A stretch of DNA of 64,000 bases from an uncultured Odoribacter sp. (lineage in GTDB: Bacteria > Bacteroidota > Bacteroidia > Bacteroidales > Marinifilaceae), in assembly GCA_910588375.1 (NCBI GenBank), contig CAJUQA010000018.1, positions 1 through 64,000 on the forward strand, given 5' to 3'. This document shows positions 55,216-63,173 of the stretch, in pieces. A model generated the notes under the pieces. It was not told where the DNA came from. It ran no database searches and was given only the letters and a program-made list of their open reading frames with translations. The translations under genes were made by a program, and so were the position numbers. The stretch's first letter is position 1. Each line of letters opens with the position of its first letter.

Positions 55216-56514
55216 TTATTCTACCGGAATGTCCTTATTCACGTTTTTAGAACCGACAAGAGCATAGAACAGGATATAGGCTGCACAGAAAAGTACTACC
55301 ACGTAACTAACGAGATAAGAACCTGTCAAGTCAGCAACCCAAGCCTGAATAGCCTGCATCACGGCACAACCGAACACCATCGTCATAAAGGCACCGGAAG
55401 CAATTGAGGTATATTTACCCAATCCTTCTACTGCCAAATTAAAAATAGCACCCCACATTACGGAAGTACACAAACCTACAAGCAAGAAAGCAAAAATACT
55501 AACAGGAACCTCCTGCCAGATCATTTCCACATTTCCCCAATCTACCCCCGGAACACTCACCAAAATATCCTGCGGAGTAAACATACCGAAAGCAACCAAT
55601 ACCAAGGTGGCAATGGAAACGGTAGTAATCATCAGACGGCTGGATACCTTACCGCCAATAGAAGCACCAACAAAACGACCGATAAGCATCATGAACCAAT
55701 AAACAGCTACGATACATCCAGCCGTACCAGCACCGATACCAAGCCCCGGAGTTGCATCATTCGGACCTGCCACAAGATACTGCTGCATAAAATTAGGTAC
55801 ACCTACCTCTACTCCCATATAAAGGAAAATAGCAAGAATACCCAATTTAAAATGACGGAAAGAAAATGCACTGTATTTGTCTTTTTCCGCTTTCTTCACT
55901 TCAACTTGCTGTTCCGGCTCCTCTATCCTTGTGAAAAGAATAACGACAAAAGCCACAACAAAAATACCAAGAGCAATGAACAGAGCAGGAGTTGCATCGG
56001 CAATCTTTGCTTTAGAAGCCTCACCGATAAGAGCCCCCATCAAAATATAACAGGCAACAGCTGCCGTTGAATTAAACACACCGCCTGTCTGAATAAGCTG
56101 ATTCCCCTTCTTACCTCCACCGCCTAAGATATTAAGCATCGGATTCACAACTGTATTCAACATACACATACAACAACCGGCAACGAAAGCACCTACCAAA
56201 TAAAGGCCGAAACCTCCGATACTTTCCCAACCGCTCATATACTGTACGAAAATACCCACGATACCAACCAAAAGGGCCAAAAGGGCCGTTTTCTTATAAC
56301 CAATCCTTTTTAACAATATACCGGAAGGAATACCCATCAAAAGATAAGCGATAAAATTTCCATAATTACCAATTTGGGCAAGTACATTAGACGCACCGAA
56401 CTGATTTTTTACAATAACCGCCATAGGCGTACAAAGATTTGTTACGAAAGCGATCATAGCGAAGAGCGCAATCATCACAATAATGGCTCCCCATTGCTTT
56501 TGTTTCTGACTCAT
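55216..56514 (-). CDS. Glucose/galactose MFS transporter (FucP-like)
   Basis: The 432-residue protein has about twelve membrane helices. It matches the FucP/GluP branch of MFS carriers, which use protons to import glucose, galactose or fucose. Family segments include TNLCTPMAVIVKNQFG, GIPSGILLKRIGYKKTALL and FMQQYLVAG. Its place between galM and galK makes galactose the likely substrate. Confidence 0.92.
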   Translation of the reverse strand: MSQKQKQWGAIIVMIALFAMIAFVTNLCTPMAVIVKNQFGASNVLAQIGNYGNFIAYLLMGIPSGILLKRIGYKKTALLALLVGIVGIFVQYMSGWESIGGFGLYLVGAFVAGCCMCMLNTVVNPMLNILGGGGKKGNQLIQTGGVFNSTAAVACYILMGALIGEASKAKIADATPALFIALGIFVVAFVVILFTRIEEPEQQVEVKKAEKDKYSAFSFRHFKLGILAIFLYMGVEVGVPNFMQQYLVAGPNDATPGLGIGAGTAGCIVAVYWFMMLIGRFVGASIGGKVSSRLMITTVSIATLVLVAFGMFTPQDILVSVPGVDWGNVEMIWQEVPVSIFAFLLVGLCTSVMWGAIFNLAVEGLGKYTSIASGAFMTMVFGCAVMQAIQAWVADLTGSYLVSYVVVLFCAAYILFYALVGSKNVNKDIPVE

Positions 56515-56544
56515 ATTTTTTAAATTAATTTATAAATGAAAAAA

Positions 56545-57639
56545 TTATTCTTCCACACCAAATTTATAGATACACTTTTGAGTATAAAGTTCATCCGGAT
56601 ATAGTACTACCGTCGGAAAATGCGGTTTATTAGGACTATCAGGGAAATGTTGGGTCTCCAGACAAACAGCACTTCTCTCTGGATAGGTAGCACCGTATTT
56701 CCCTTCAAAACCATTTAACCAGTTACCCGTGTATAACTGTACTCCCGGTTCGGTCGTGTAAACTTCTAATGTACGCCCACTTACCGGTTCCACTACTTTC
56801 GCTGCAAAAGACAATTCCCCTGCCTCCCTCTTATTCAGTACATAGCAATGGTCATATCCTTTGCCGAAAACCAACTGCTCAAAATCACTGTCAATACGCT
56901 CGCCGATGGTATGCGGAGTACGGAAATCCATCGGAGTACCCTCCACTGGCGCAATTTCTCCTGTTGGAATAGAAACAGCATCCATCGGAGTGTAATGATC
57001 GGCATGAATCGTCAGTATATTTCCGCAAACTGTCGGGGTCAGCTTAGCATTACCGGCCAAATTAAAAAACGAATGTTGTGTCAGATTGATAATAGTTGTC
57101 TTATCGGTTGCTGCCTGATAAGAAATTTCCAAAGCATTATCATTACTCAAGTGATATATAACCTCTATGGATAAGTTACCAGGAAACCCTTCCTCTCCAT
57201 CTACCGAAAGATAATTCAACTTCAATGTTTGAGCATTCAATTGTTCCGCATCCCACACCACTGCATTAAAACCAGTCAATCCACCATGAAGCGTATTGGG
57301 TCCATTATTAATCGCCAATGTGTATTCTTTCCCTTCCAAAGTAAATTTTCCTCCGGCGATACGATTTCCGTAACGCCCTACCAAAGAGCCTAAATAAGGT
57401 TCAGGAGTATGCAAATAATCCTCCAAAGAACTGTGTCCCAAAACGACATCAGCATATTTCCCCTGTCTGTCAGGCACCATTACAGCCACAACAAAACCAC
57501 CATAATTCGTCACAGCTATTTCAACTCCATTCTTATTTTTCAAAATGAACAAATCCGTTTCCTTCCCGTTCACTTCCATCTGAAAATCTTCACGCCTCAA
57601 AGCAATCCGACTCTCATTGCAACATTTCCTGTTTGTCAT
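56545..57639 (-). CDS. galM: Aldose 1-epimerase
   Basis: The enzyme interconverts the alpha and beta anomers of galactose before GalK acts. Key segments include NRIAGGKFTLEGKEY, NNGPNTLHGGLTGFN (with its conserved His), LTQHSFFNL (second His) and the C-terminal ETQHFPDSPNKPHFP with the catalytic Glu. The first 20 residues resemble the N-terminal lead of Bacteroides homologues, which favours the ATG at 57639. It is 364 residues long, has no signal peptide, and is first in the gal operon. Confidence 0.94.
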   Translation of the reverse strand: MTNRKCCNESRIALRREDFQMEVNGKETDLFILKNKNGVEIAVTNYGGFVVAVMVPDRQGKYADVVLGHSSLEDYLHTPEPYLGSLVGRYGNRIAGGKFTLEGKEYTLAINNGPNTLHGGLTGFNAVVWDAEQLNAQTLKLNYLSVDGEEGFPGNLSIEVIYHLSNDNALEISYQAATDKTTIINLTQHSFFNLAGNAKLTPTVCGNILTIHADHYTPMDAVSIPTGEIAPVEGTPMDFRTPHTIGERIDSDFEQLVFGKGYDHCYVLNKREAGELSFAAKVVEPVSGRTLEVYTTEPGVQLYTGNWLNGFEGKYGATYPERSAVCLETQHFPDSPNKPHFPTVVLYPDELYTQKCIYKFGVEE

Positions 57640-57731
57640 GTATTTTATATTTTAATTTCAATCGATTTCGACGCCACTCTAAATTTTTTCACAATTATTT
57701 GATGATAGAGTTTCCCCATCCATTATTACAA

Positions 57732-57762
57732 CAAAAGTAAACGGATTTTCAAAAAAATCAAA
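57732..57762 (-). promoter_or_regulatory. Promoter of the gal operon
   Basis: On the minus strand TTTG (57759-57762) and TACTTTTG (57732-57739) are exactly 19 bases apart, giving a leader of about 85 bases to galM. Confidence 0.78.
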
Positions 57763-57829
57763 AAAAAGTCCCTTCCACTCCACTTTTATTTTCAGAAATG
57801 CTCTAAAAGAAGATTTTACATTGTTTTAC

Positions 57830-57869
57830 TTGGCAAGAATAAAGTAAAGTTATTTTTTCTTTTGGCAAG
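57830..57869. promoter_or_regulatory. Repeated TTGGCAAG motif upstream of the gal promoter
   Basis: TTGGCAAG occurs at 57830-57837 and at 57862-57869, 32 bases apart, about three helical turns, on the same face of the DNA. It lies 70-110 bases upstream of the gal -33 box and could be an activator-binding pair. The rest of the 325-base gap from 57640 to 57964 is AT-rich with only promoter elements. Confidence 0.4.
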
Positions 57870-57942
57870 CAAAATTCATTCTCTGATATGATGTGTGAAT
57901 GAGGATTTGTTTATATCTTTATAATGAATAATATTTTGGTTG

Positions 57943-57950
57943 TAAATTTG
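57943..57950 (+). promoter_or_regulatory. Possible -7 box for the HipB-like fragment
   Basis: TAAATTTG matches TAnnTTTG, 15 bases before the start codon. The -33 element is weak. Confidence 0.35.
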
Positions 57951-57964
57951 ATTATTGAGATAAT

Positions 57965-58159
57965 ATGAACAATATATTAGCGTTTAATATTGCCAATCCG
58001 AGCGAGGTTGCATTGCAGATAGCATCAAGGGTTAAAGCAAGACGGCTTGAACTGGATTTGACACAAGAGGGGTTGGCTACAAGAGCCGGGGTCAAGTTTG
58101 CCACTTATCGTAGATTTGAGCAGACAGGAGAAATTTCGCTGAGGGGATTGCTTCAATAG
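57965..58159 (+). pseudogene. Truncated HipB-like helix-turn-helix regulator
   Basis: The 64-residue frame carries an XRE-type helix-turn-helix (RVKARRLELDLTQEGLATRAG, then KFATYRRFEQTGEISLRGLLQ). This resembles HipB-like antitoxins in Bacteroidetes, which normally continue with ...LLQIAFALG and are followed by a hipA toxin gene. Here the frame stops (TAG at 58157-58159) exactly where it meets the antisense 3' end of the endonuclease fragment, and no hipA follows. It is read as a broken gene at the island border. Confidence 0.75.
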
Positions 58160-58346
58160 CAACTTTATGAGTAACACCTGCAATCTCATATTCCCAGTAG
58201 ACATCTATTTGATGCTTCTGTCCAGACTTGCCTTCCAACTTTACATTATGCTGAACTTTAATTGCCTTAATAGTATCAGCATCGACAAGTTGCTGGTAAA
58301 TCTCACGTGTGAAAAGCTCGTATTCAGTTGCGTTATTCATATTCAT
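58092..58346 (-). pseudogene. Truncated Mrr-like restriction endonuclease
   Basis: Only the first 63 or so residues look genuine: EYELFTREIYQQLVDADT and KSGQKHQIDVYWEYEIAG, the opening of PD-(D/E)XK endonucleases that continue ...KVAIECKNY. Here the sequence reads KVAIEA and then runs into the antisense of the HipB-like gene, so the catalytic Lys and the rest of the domain are lost. The start overlaps the vsr stop by 14 bases, so it was once the last gene of the defence operon. It is probably inactive. Confidence 0.78.
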
Positions 58347-58881
58347 TTTTATTGGGTTCGTTTACTACATCAATGCTGTTCCCTTTATATGTAGCTAAAG
58401 GTTCCGCTGCCTCTGATGAAGGTTCTTCAGATAACTCATATCTCTTTACTTTGTGATCTTGGAGGAAGATTAGAGCTAATGTATATGAAAGGGATTCAAG
58501 TGTCGCTTCTCTTATTTTAGGTTTCAATTGACATTCCCATATTGTTATGCAATGCCACCCCATAGAAGCAAGTTGCCGTTGAATTTCAGAATCCCGTTCT
58601 TTGTTACGCTCAATTTTTGCTTGCCAGAATTCTGTTCTAGTTTTCGGCATTATAAAATACTTACAGCCATCATGTCCATGCCAAAAACATCCATTTATAA
58701 AAATACACGTTTTATATTTACGCAATACAATATCAGGTTTCCCAGGCAAACGAGGGTGGTTAAGGCGATAACGGAATCTGCGGCTGAACAGGAACTTACG
58801 TACCAAAATCTCAGGCTTGGTATTCTTACTGTGTATTGCTGCCATATTTTTATGACGTTGTTCTTTGCTCAGTTTGTCCAT
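58333..58881 (-). CDS. vsr: Very short patch repair endonuclease Vsr
   Basis: Vsr nicks DNA beside T:G mismatches made when 5-methylcytosine deaminates. The 182-residue protein has MAAIHSKNTKPEILVRK, the catalytic Asp in GKPDIVLRKY and INGCFWHGHDGC, with zinc-site residues and the conserved His and Trp. About 45 residues at the C-terminus extend past the usual fold. A cytosine-C5 methyltransferase gene, the normal partner, is not in the window. It lies 62 bases after the McrC-like gene. Confidence 0.93.
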   Translation of the reverse strand: MDKLSKEQRHKNMAAIHSKNTKPEILVRKFLFSRRFRYRLNHPRLPGKPDIVLRKYKTCIFINGCFWHGHDGCKYFIMPKTRTEFWQAKIERNKERDSEIQRQLASMGWHCITIWECQLKPKIREATLESLSYTLALIFLQDHKVKRYELSEEPSSEAAEPLATYKGNSIDVVNEPNKNEYE

Positions 58882-58943
58882 GAGTTTTATTTCAGTTACG
58901 CAATATTCTTAACAAGCTTACTATTTCCAACTATCTAAATTAT

Positions 58944-61220
58944 TTATCGTTTTCTATTCAATATCAATTTGGATAGAGTGATCGTTTGGGGAATAGCTGA
59001 GAGATAGCCCTTCTTCATAATGATATCAGACATTACCCATATATAGTTTTGAAATTCTGGTTCTGCTTCAGCTAATTTGATTACCACATAAATATCATGT
59101 TTCGGGTCTGGATAATTCAATTTGTGTAAGTCTGCATTACTCATAATGACAGGACCATCACCAATGATTTTATAAAGTTTAATAGAGTTTCCACCTCTAT
59201 GAATTAGTAGATACTTGGCTTGAATAACAGAGAGAGGGACGGAACCTAAACCAGTGCCCATTCTGAAATTATACAATTTTTCTTTTTCGATCCATTTGAT
59301 GTGCTTGTCGCTTTTGGCATATCCGATGGCTACCATTGTTTCATCAGGAATAATAGCATCATTAAAATGCTTGTATTCGGGCAGTGGCTCACATAGCATC
59401 ATGTTGTCTTCTTTAGACTCCTGATAGATCATATGTTGATGATAAGCGAATCGTTCACGTTGAGAAATTCGGTCCAACAGATTGTCTGTGACCAATGTGA
59501 GGAATGAGATAATTTGACTTGCGTCTTCTTCTGCATTACCAGGACGCAAGCAAAATGCACCGAGACCAGGTATTACTTCGTGAAAACCTCTTAAAGGCTC
59601 AATACTCTCTGTTCCGGGATAAATAACATAAGCTCCGCTTGTACGACGGATGGCATCTTTGTAGGCATGCATTTTCAACAAGTCTGCACGTTTGTAAATA
59701 CCACGTCCTTGGTCATCTTTTTCAATTAACAGTTCATCATCCTCTGAATCCTCTTTTTTAAATTCAGCCAATTCTGTTACAAATCGTTCAAGACGATATT
59801 TAGCATCAAAGTGAACATGAACGATTGTTTCTTCCTTCTCGGCTTCATTTTCTTTCACGTCACCAGGCCAAATAGACAAAGTATAGTCAGGACGCATCTG
59901 GGCAGTCCAAGTACCAGCATGGTATAATAACCCTTTTTGATGCGAGAAAGTGCGATTATAGTACAGACATACGTTGAGTTTACGAGCTCTTTTTGTATAT
60001 GTTCCATTAATCATTTGTACTTTCCCTTGCCTCAAACCAAGATTAATAGAGTCCTTGTCCTTTTGAATAAGCTTTTCCTTGCTTTTTTCTTCAATCTGGA
60101 ATACTTTACCAACAATGTCTATTAGCCTAAAATATAACCAATATTCATATAATACGGCTACATTTTTCTTTCCCGCCTTGTAAAGTTCCTCACCGCCTTT
60201 CCATGACAACTTCGCCGCCATATCGAACATTAGCCAGATTTGTAGGGCTTCACGATATCCCTCCTTACGTTGCAACACGGGATTGTTAAAATTGATAAAG
60301 CTTACATCTGAAACCTGTTTGAAAAATAAATTGTTTTTGTATTCAGCTAGCTTATTGCAAACTAATTGTGATTCGTTTTTTAGCTTTGTTGTAGCGTGTT
60401 TCATCTCGCTAAATGCATCGCAGAAAGCATAAAAAGAATCAAGTACATATTTTACAAACCTATTCTCAGGCGTGTCAAGAGTATCTTTTTGATAGCGGAC
60501 TTGAAGCGAGCGAGGTAGAGTGGTTAATTCCTTAGGAAGTCCAAAGTCCTCCGCATTATCAAAGGGGATGCGGTTAGTTGAAGACATAACTTGCTTCAAT
60601 TCGTTTCGCCCTATGTGCTTCACATTGCTGATATGCTTCCCAATAAGAGTTCCCGACCATTTTCGGATTGGATTTGCTATAATTTTTTGTATAGCAATGT
60701 CGAAATCGTCACTATCAACTACAGAGCGAACGAAGGAAAATTGCTGGTATAAGGTCAGTGGATCGACATCAGGATTAATTTCAAAGGTTTGTGAAACAGG
60801 AGAACCTTGTTGCATAACCAAATCAACATAATCGCGTGTGATGTCTTCTATCATTTTTCGATAGTCGGTACGATAGCTGGTTTTTGAAGAACGGATTTCG
60901 AAAACAACAACATTATGCATGTTTTTGATCTTCAATTCCAAAGATCCCACAAATATTCCCGTCTTGATTTTACCTCCAGAAGAGTGCAATTTTGAAAAAT
61001 TGATAACTTCGTTTTCTTCAAATTGAAAATCAGCACTCTTTTCATTTTCATCCACAAACACATATTCATATTCACATCCCTCCACCAATTGATAACGCGA
61101 TTCTGCATTGGCCGTTGCATCTTCTTCCTCTATTTCAAACAATAATGCATTTGTGGATGAAGGATAAACCATCAACCAAACATTATTACAAACAGGGATT
61201 TTTAATGAATCAACTTTCAT
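58944..61220 (-). CDS. McrC-like nuclease subunit (DUF2357 with PD-(D/E)XK domain)
   Basis: The 758-residue protein fits the DUF2357 family of McrC-type partners. The N-terminal 230 residues form the DUF2357 region, which contacts the McrB hexamer in related systems. The nuclease core shows RPDYTL with Asp445 and HFDAKY with Asp472 and Lys474, a complete PD-(D/E)XK set. The C-terminal 180 residues are beta-rich and may bind modified DNA. Its ATG overlaps the mcrB stop by one base (TAATG), so the two are tightly coupled. Confidence 0.85.
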   Translation of the reverse strand: MKVDSLKIPVCNNVWLMVYPSSTNALLFEIEEEDATANAESRYQLVEGCEYEYVFVDENEKSADFQFEENEVINFSKLHSSGGKIKTGIFVGSLELKIKNMHNVVVFEIRSSKTSYRTDYRKMIEDITRDYVDLVMQQGSPVSQTFEINPDVDPLTLYQQFSFVRSVVDSDDFDIAIQKIIANPIRKWSGTLIGKHISNVKHIGRNELKQVMSSTNRIPFDNAEDFGLPKELTTLPRSLQVRYQKDTLDTPENRFVKYVLDSFYAFCDAFSEMKHATTKLKNESQLVCNKLAEYKNNLFFKQVSDVSFINFNNPVLQRKEGYREALQIWLMFDMAAKLSWKGGEELYKAGKKNVAVLYEYWLYFRLIDIVGKVFQIEEKSKEKLIQKDKDSINLGLRQGKVQMINGTYTKRARKLNVCLYYNRTFSHQKGLLYHAGTWTAQMRPDYTLSIWPGDVKENEAEKEETIVHVHFDAKYRLERFVTELAEFKKEDSEDDELLIEKDDQGRGIYKRADLLKMHAYKDAIRRTSGAYVIYPGTESIEPLRGFHEVIPGLGAFCLRPGNAEEDASQIISFLTLVTDNLLDRISQRERFAYHQHMIYQESKEDNMMLCEPLPEYKHFNDAIIPDETMVAIGYAKSDKHIKWIEKEKLYNFRMGTGLGSVPLSVIQAKYLLIHRGGNSIKLYKIIGDGPVIMSNADLHKLNYPDPKHDIYVVIKLAEAEPEFQNYIWVMSDIIMKKGYLSAIPQTITLSKLILNRKR

Positions 61221-62920
61221 TATGCTTCTGCGTAAGATGTGAAACCGTTCTCGTGGGCGTACTTGTACATTCGCAGAATCTTGTCAGCTGAAAGGGGATA
61301 TCTGGCTTCAAAATTGACCAAATCCTCTTTCAAATCAGGAGCATTGTCATCTTCAAAGCAAAGTTTCCAAAGCTCAGTAAGTACTTTATCCAGCTTTTTG
61401 CGAGAACCATGCAGCTTGGGCAACATCTTTTGCACTATAGCGGCATCTATTGCTTCATTTTCTTTCATTGCCTCGTCTAGCAACACTAAGCTAATGAATT
61501 TCCTCATTTCTAAGGCAGATCGATATCCAAACTCAGCATTTACATTCTTGAGTTGTGCGAAAAATTTATTGAGCGTTTTATCTGCTAATTTTGAGGCTAT
61601 GATTTGTTTGCCATGTTCTACAAAAGCTTGTGCCATGCAAGCAGCTTTTCCACTTGCATTATTGATATCTACGATTGGATTGGCAGATAGACAGGTGTTC
61701 ATTTCTTCTGCCGAGACTTTGAATTCAATGACATTTGCTCGGTCAAGTACCTTAGGTGAAAACATGTAGGTAGTTTCATCAACATTGATGGTGCCGGTAA
61801 TGTAAAGGTTCTTTGGAAGTTGTATCTTGGTAGGTACATCTCCATTTTCCTTGCTCCATAACGGTATTTCCTGATTTGATTCCATTGCACTGAGGAAATC
61901 GGCAAAATAACGCTCCACATAGCTAAGATTCATTTCATCAAGAATAAGAAAATATGGTAATTTCGGATTTGCATTGGCTTTAATAATAATGTCCAAAATA
62001 CCATTATCGGGTTTCTCATAGATTCCGGATTTTAGGGCATTGGGATACCCTAACAGAGGCTCTCGATTGGTCCAATCAGCTCCAACTGGCACAAAGCAAA
62101 CTTGTTCTTCAACATTATCACTCAAAGCATGAGCCAAAGCTATGGCTAGTTGAGTCTTTCCTGAACCAGCCAGTCCACTCAAAATAACAAAAGGCTTGGT
62201 AATCAAAGCGTATGCATAACGGATGATTAGATTGTCAGAATAGATGAGTCCAGTAGAATGTATGGTGTCTAATATAATATCTTTTGAAAAAGGCATCTGT
62301 TTTATTTCAATTGGTTCTTGTTGAATTACATCACTGGATTTATGCTTCTCCGTAGAAAGTGATTTATACTTTTCATATACTTGAAGATATAAATCTAATA
62401 ATGCCTTATTGTTAGTACTAGAAACATCCCACAAAGTATAGTATATGGCACCCTTTCTGTAACCTTTATCATGTATATCAGCCATACCATCATCTCGAAA
62501 AATCGGATTACTTTCATTTAATAAAGATCTAATCCTTTTAGAATTATCTTCAATTCGTTTGTTGTTCAATCTTGGCCCAAACTTTCCAGGAATGGTAGTC
62601 CCTTGATTAAGAGTAATATAAACCTGTCTTAGATCTGTTGAGAATAGAAATACAACATAAACTCCGTTCCGTGTAGAAGTAGTAATATCCTTATCAAGCA
62701 TAGCAATCCAAGGTGTATTTGTTGCTCTACCTTTCCCAACTGAGCCACAAATCTTGTAATTGTCATTGTTAATGAGACTTTTTAATTCTTGTGGAATTAA
62801 TTTTGTGATAACATCCGAAACGCTTTTGTCAATGTCTGCTACTGTTTTTGCATTCTTTATTGTTGAAGCATTATTGAAACAGGTTTCAAAGTAGCTATTT
62901 ATTGTAGCAATAGAATCCAT
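61220..62920 (-). CDS. McrB-like AAA+ GTPase
   Basis: This is the motor subunit of a modification-dependent (type IV) restriction system. The N-terminal 190 residues resemble the MrcB/DUF3578 domain (GSVGKGRATNTPWIAMLD). The AAA+ domain has Walker A in SGLAGSGKTQLA (Lys255), Walker B in FLILDEMNLS, and the McrB signature GTINVDETTYMFSPKVLDRA. The C-terminal part is helical. McrB proteins use GTP and assemble with McrC to cut DNA with modified cytosines; which modification this one reads is unknown. The gene has no clear TAnnTTTG promoter. Confidence 0.9.
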   Translation of the reverse strand: MDSIATINSYFETCFNNASTIKNAKTVADIDKSVSDVITKLIPQELKSLINNDNYKICGSVGKGRATNTPWIAMLDKDITTSTRNGVYVVFLFSTDLRQVYITLNQGTTIPGKFGPRLNNKRIEDNSKRIRSLLNESNPIFRDDGMADIHDKGYRKGAIYYTLWDVSSTNNKALLDLYLQVYEKYKSLSTEKHKSSDVIQQEPIEIKQMPFSKDIILDTIHSTGLIYSDNLIIRYAYALITKPFVILSGLAGSGKTQLAIALAHALSDNVEEQVCFVPVGADWTNREPLLGYPNALKSGIYEKPDNGILDIIIKANANPKLPYFLILDEMNLSYVERYFADFLSAMESNQEIPLWSKENGDVPTKIQLPKNLYITGTINVDETTYMFSPKVLDRANVIEFKVSAEEMNTCLSANPIVDINNASGKAACMAQAFVEHGKQIIASKLADKTLNKFFAQLKNVNAEFGYRSALEMRKFISLVLLDEAMKENEAIDAAIVQKMLPKLHGSRKKLDKVLTELWKLCFEDDNAPDLKEDLVNFEARYPLSADKILRMYKYAHENGFTSYAEA

Positions 62921-62967
62921 ATTTGATATTATGCTGATGTTTTTATTGTCTAATTCTTATTTTACCT

Positions 62968-62977
62968 GGGGGGGGGG
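62968..62977. repeat. Run of ten G residues upstream of mcrB
   Basis: Ten consecutive G residues (C on the coding strand of mcrB) lie 48-57 bases before the mcrB start codon, in AT-rich DNA. Such tracts can change length by slippage and alter promoter spacing or the mRNA leader. The gap from 62921 to 63173 holds no gene. Confidence 0.85.
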
Positions 62978-63173
62978 ATAATACCCATTAGTTTAATTGA
63001 AATTGAATGTTGGATAGTGTTATTCACGAAAATAATATTTGTAAATATCTTATACCCTTCAATTTATATTCATAATACCTTGCACCAGAAATAAAAGTAT
63101 TTAGTGTAACTCATTTATTAAAGTGCTTGCAATTAAAGTAGATTTTATCTCTCTTTAGTCATATAAAGGCAAA

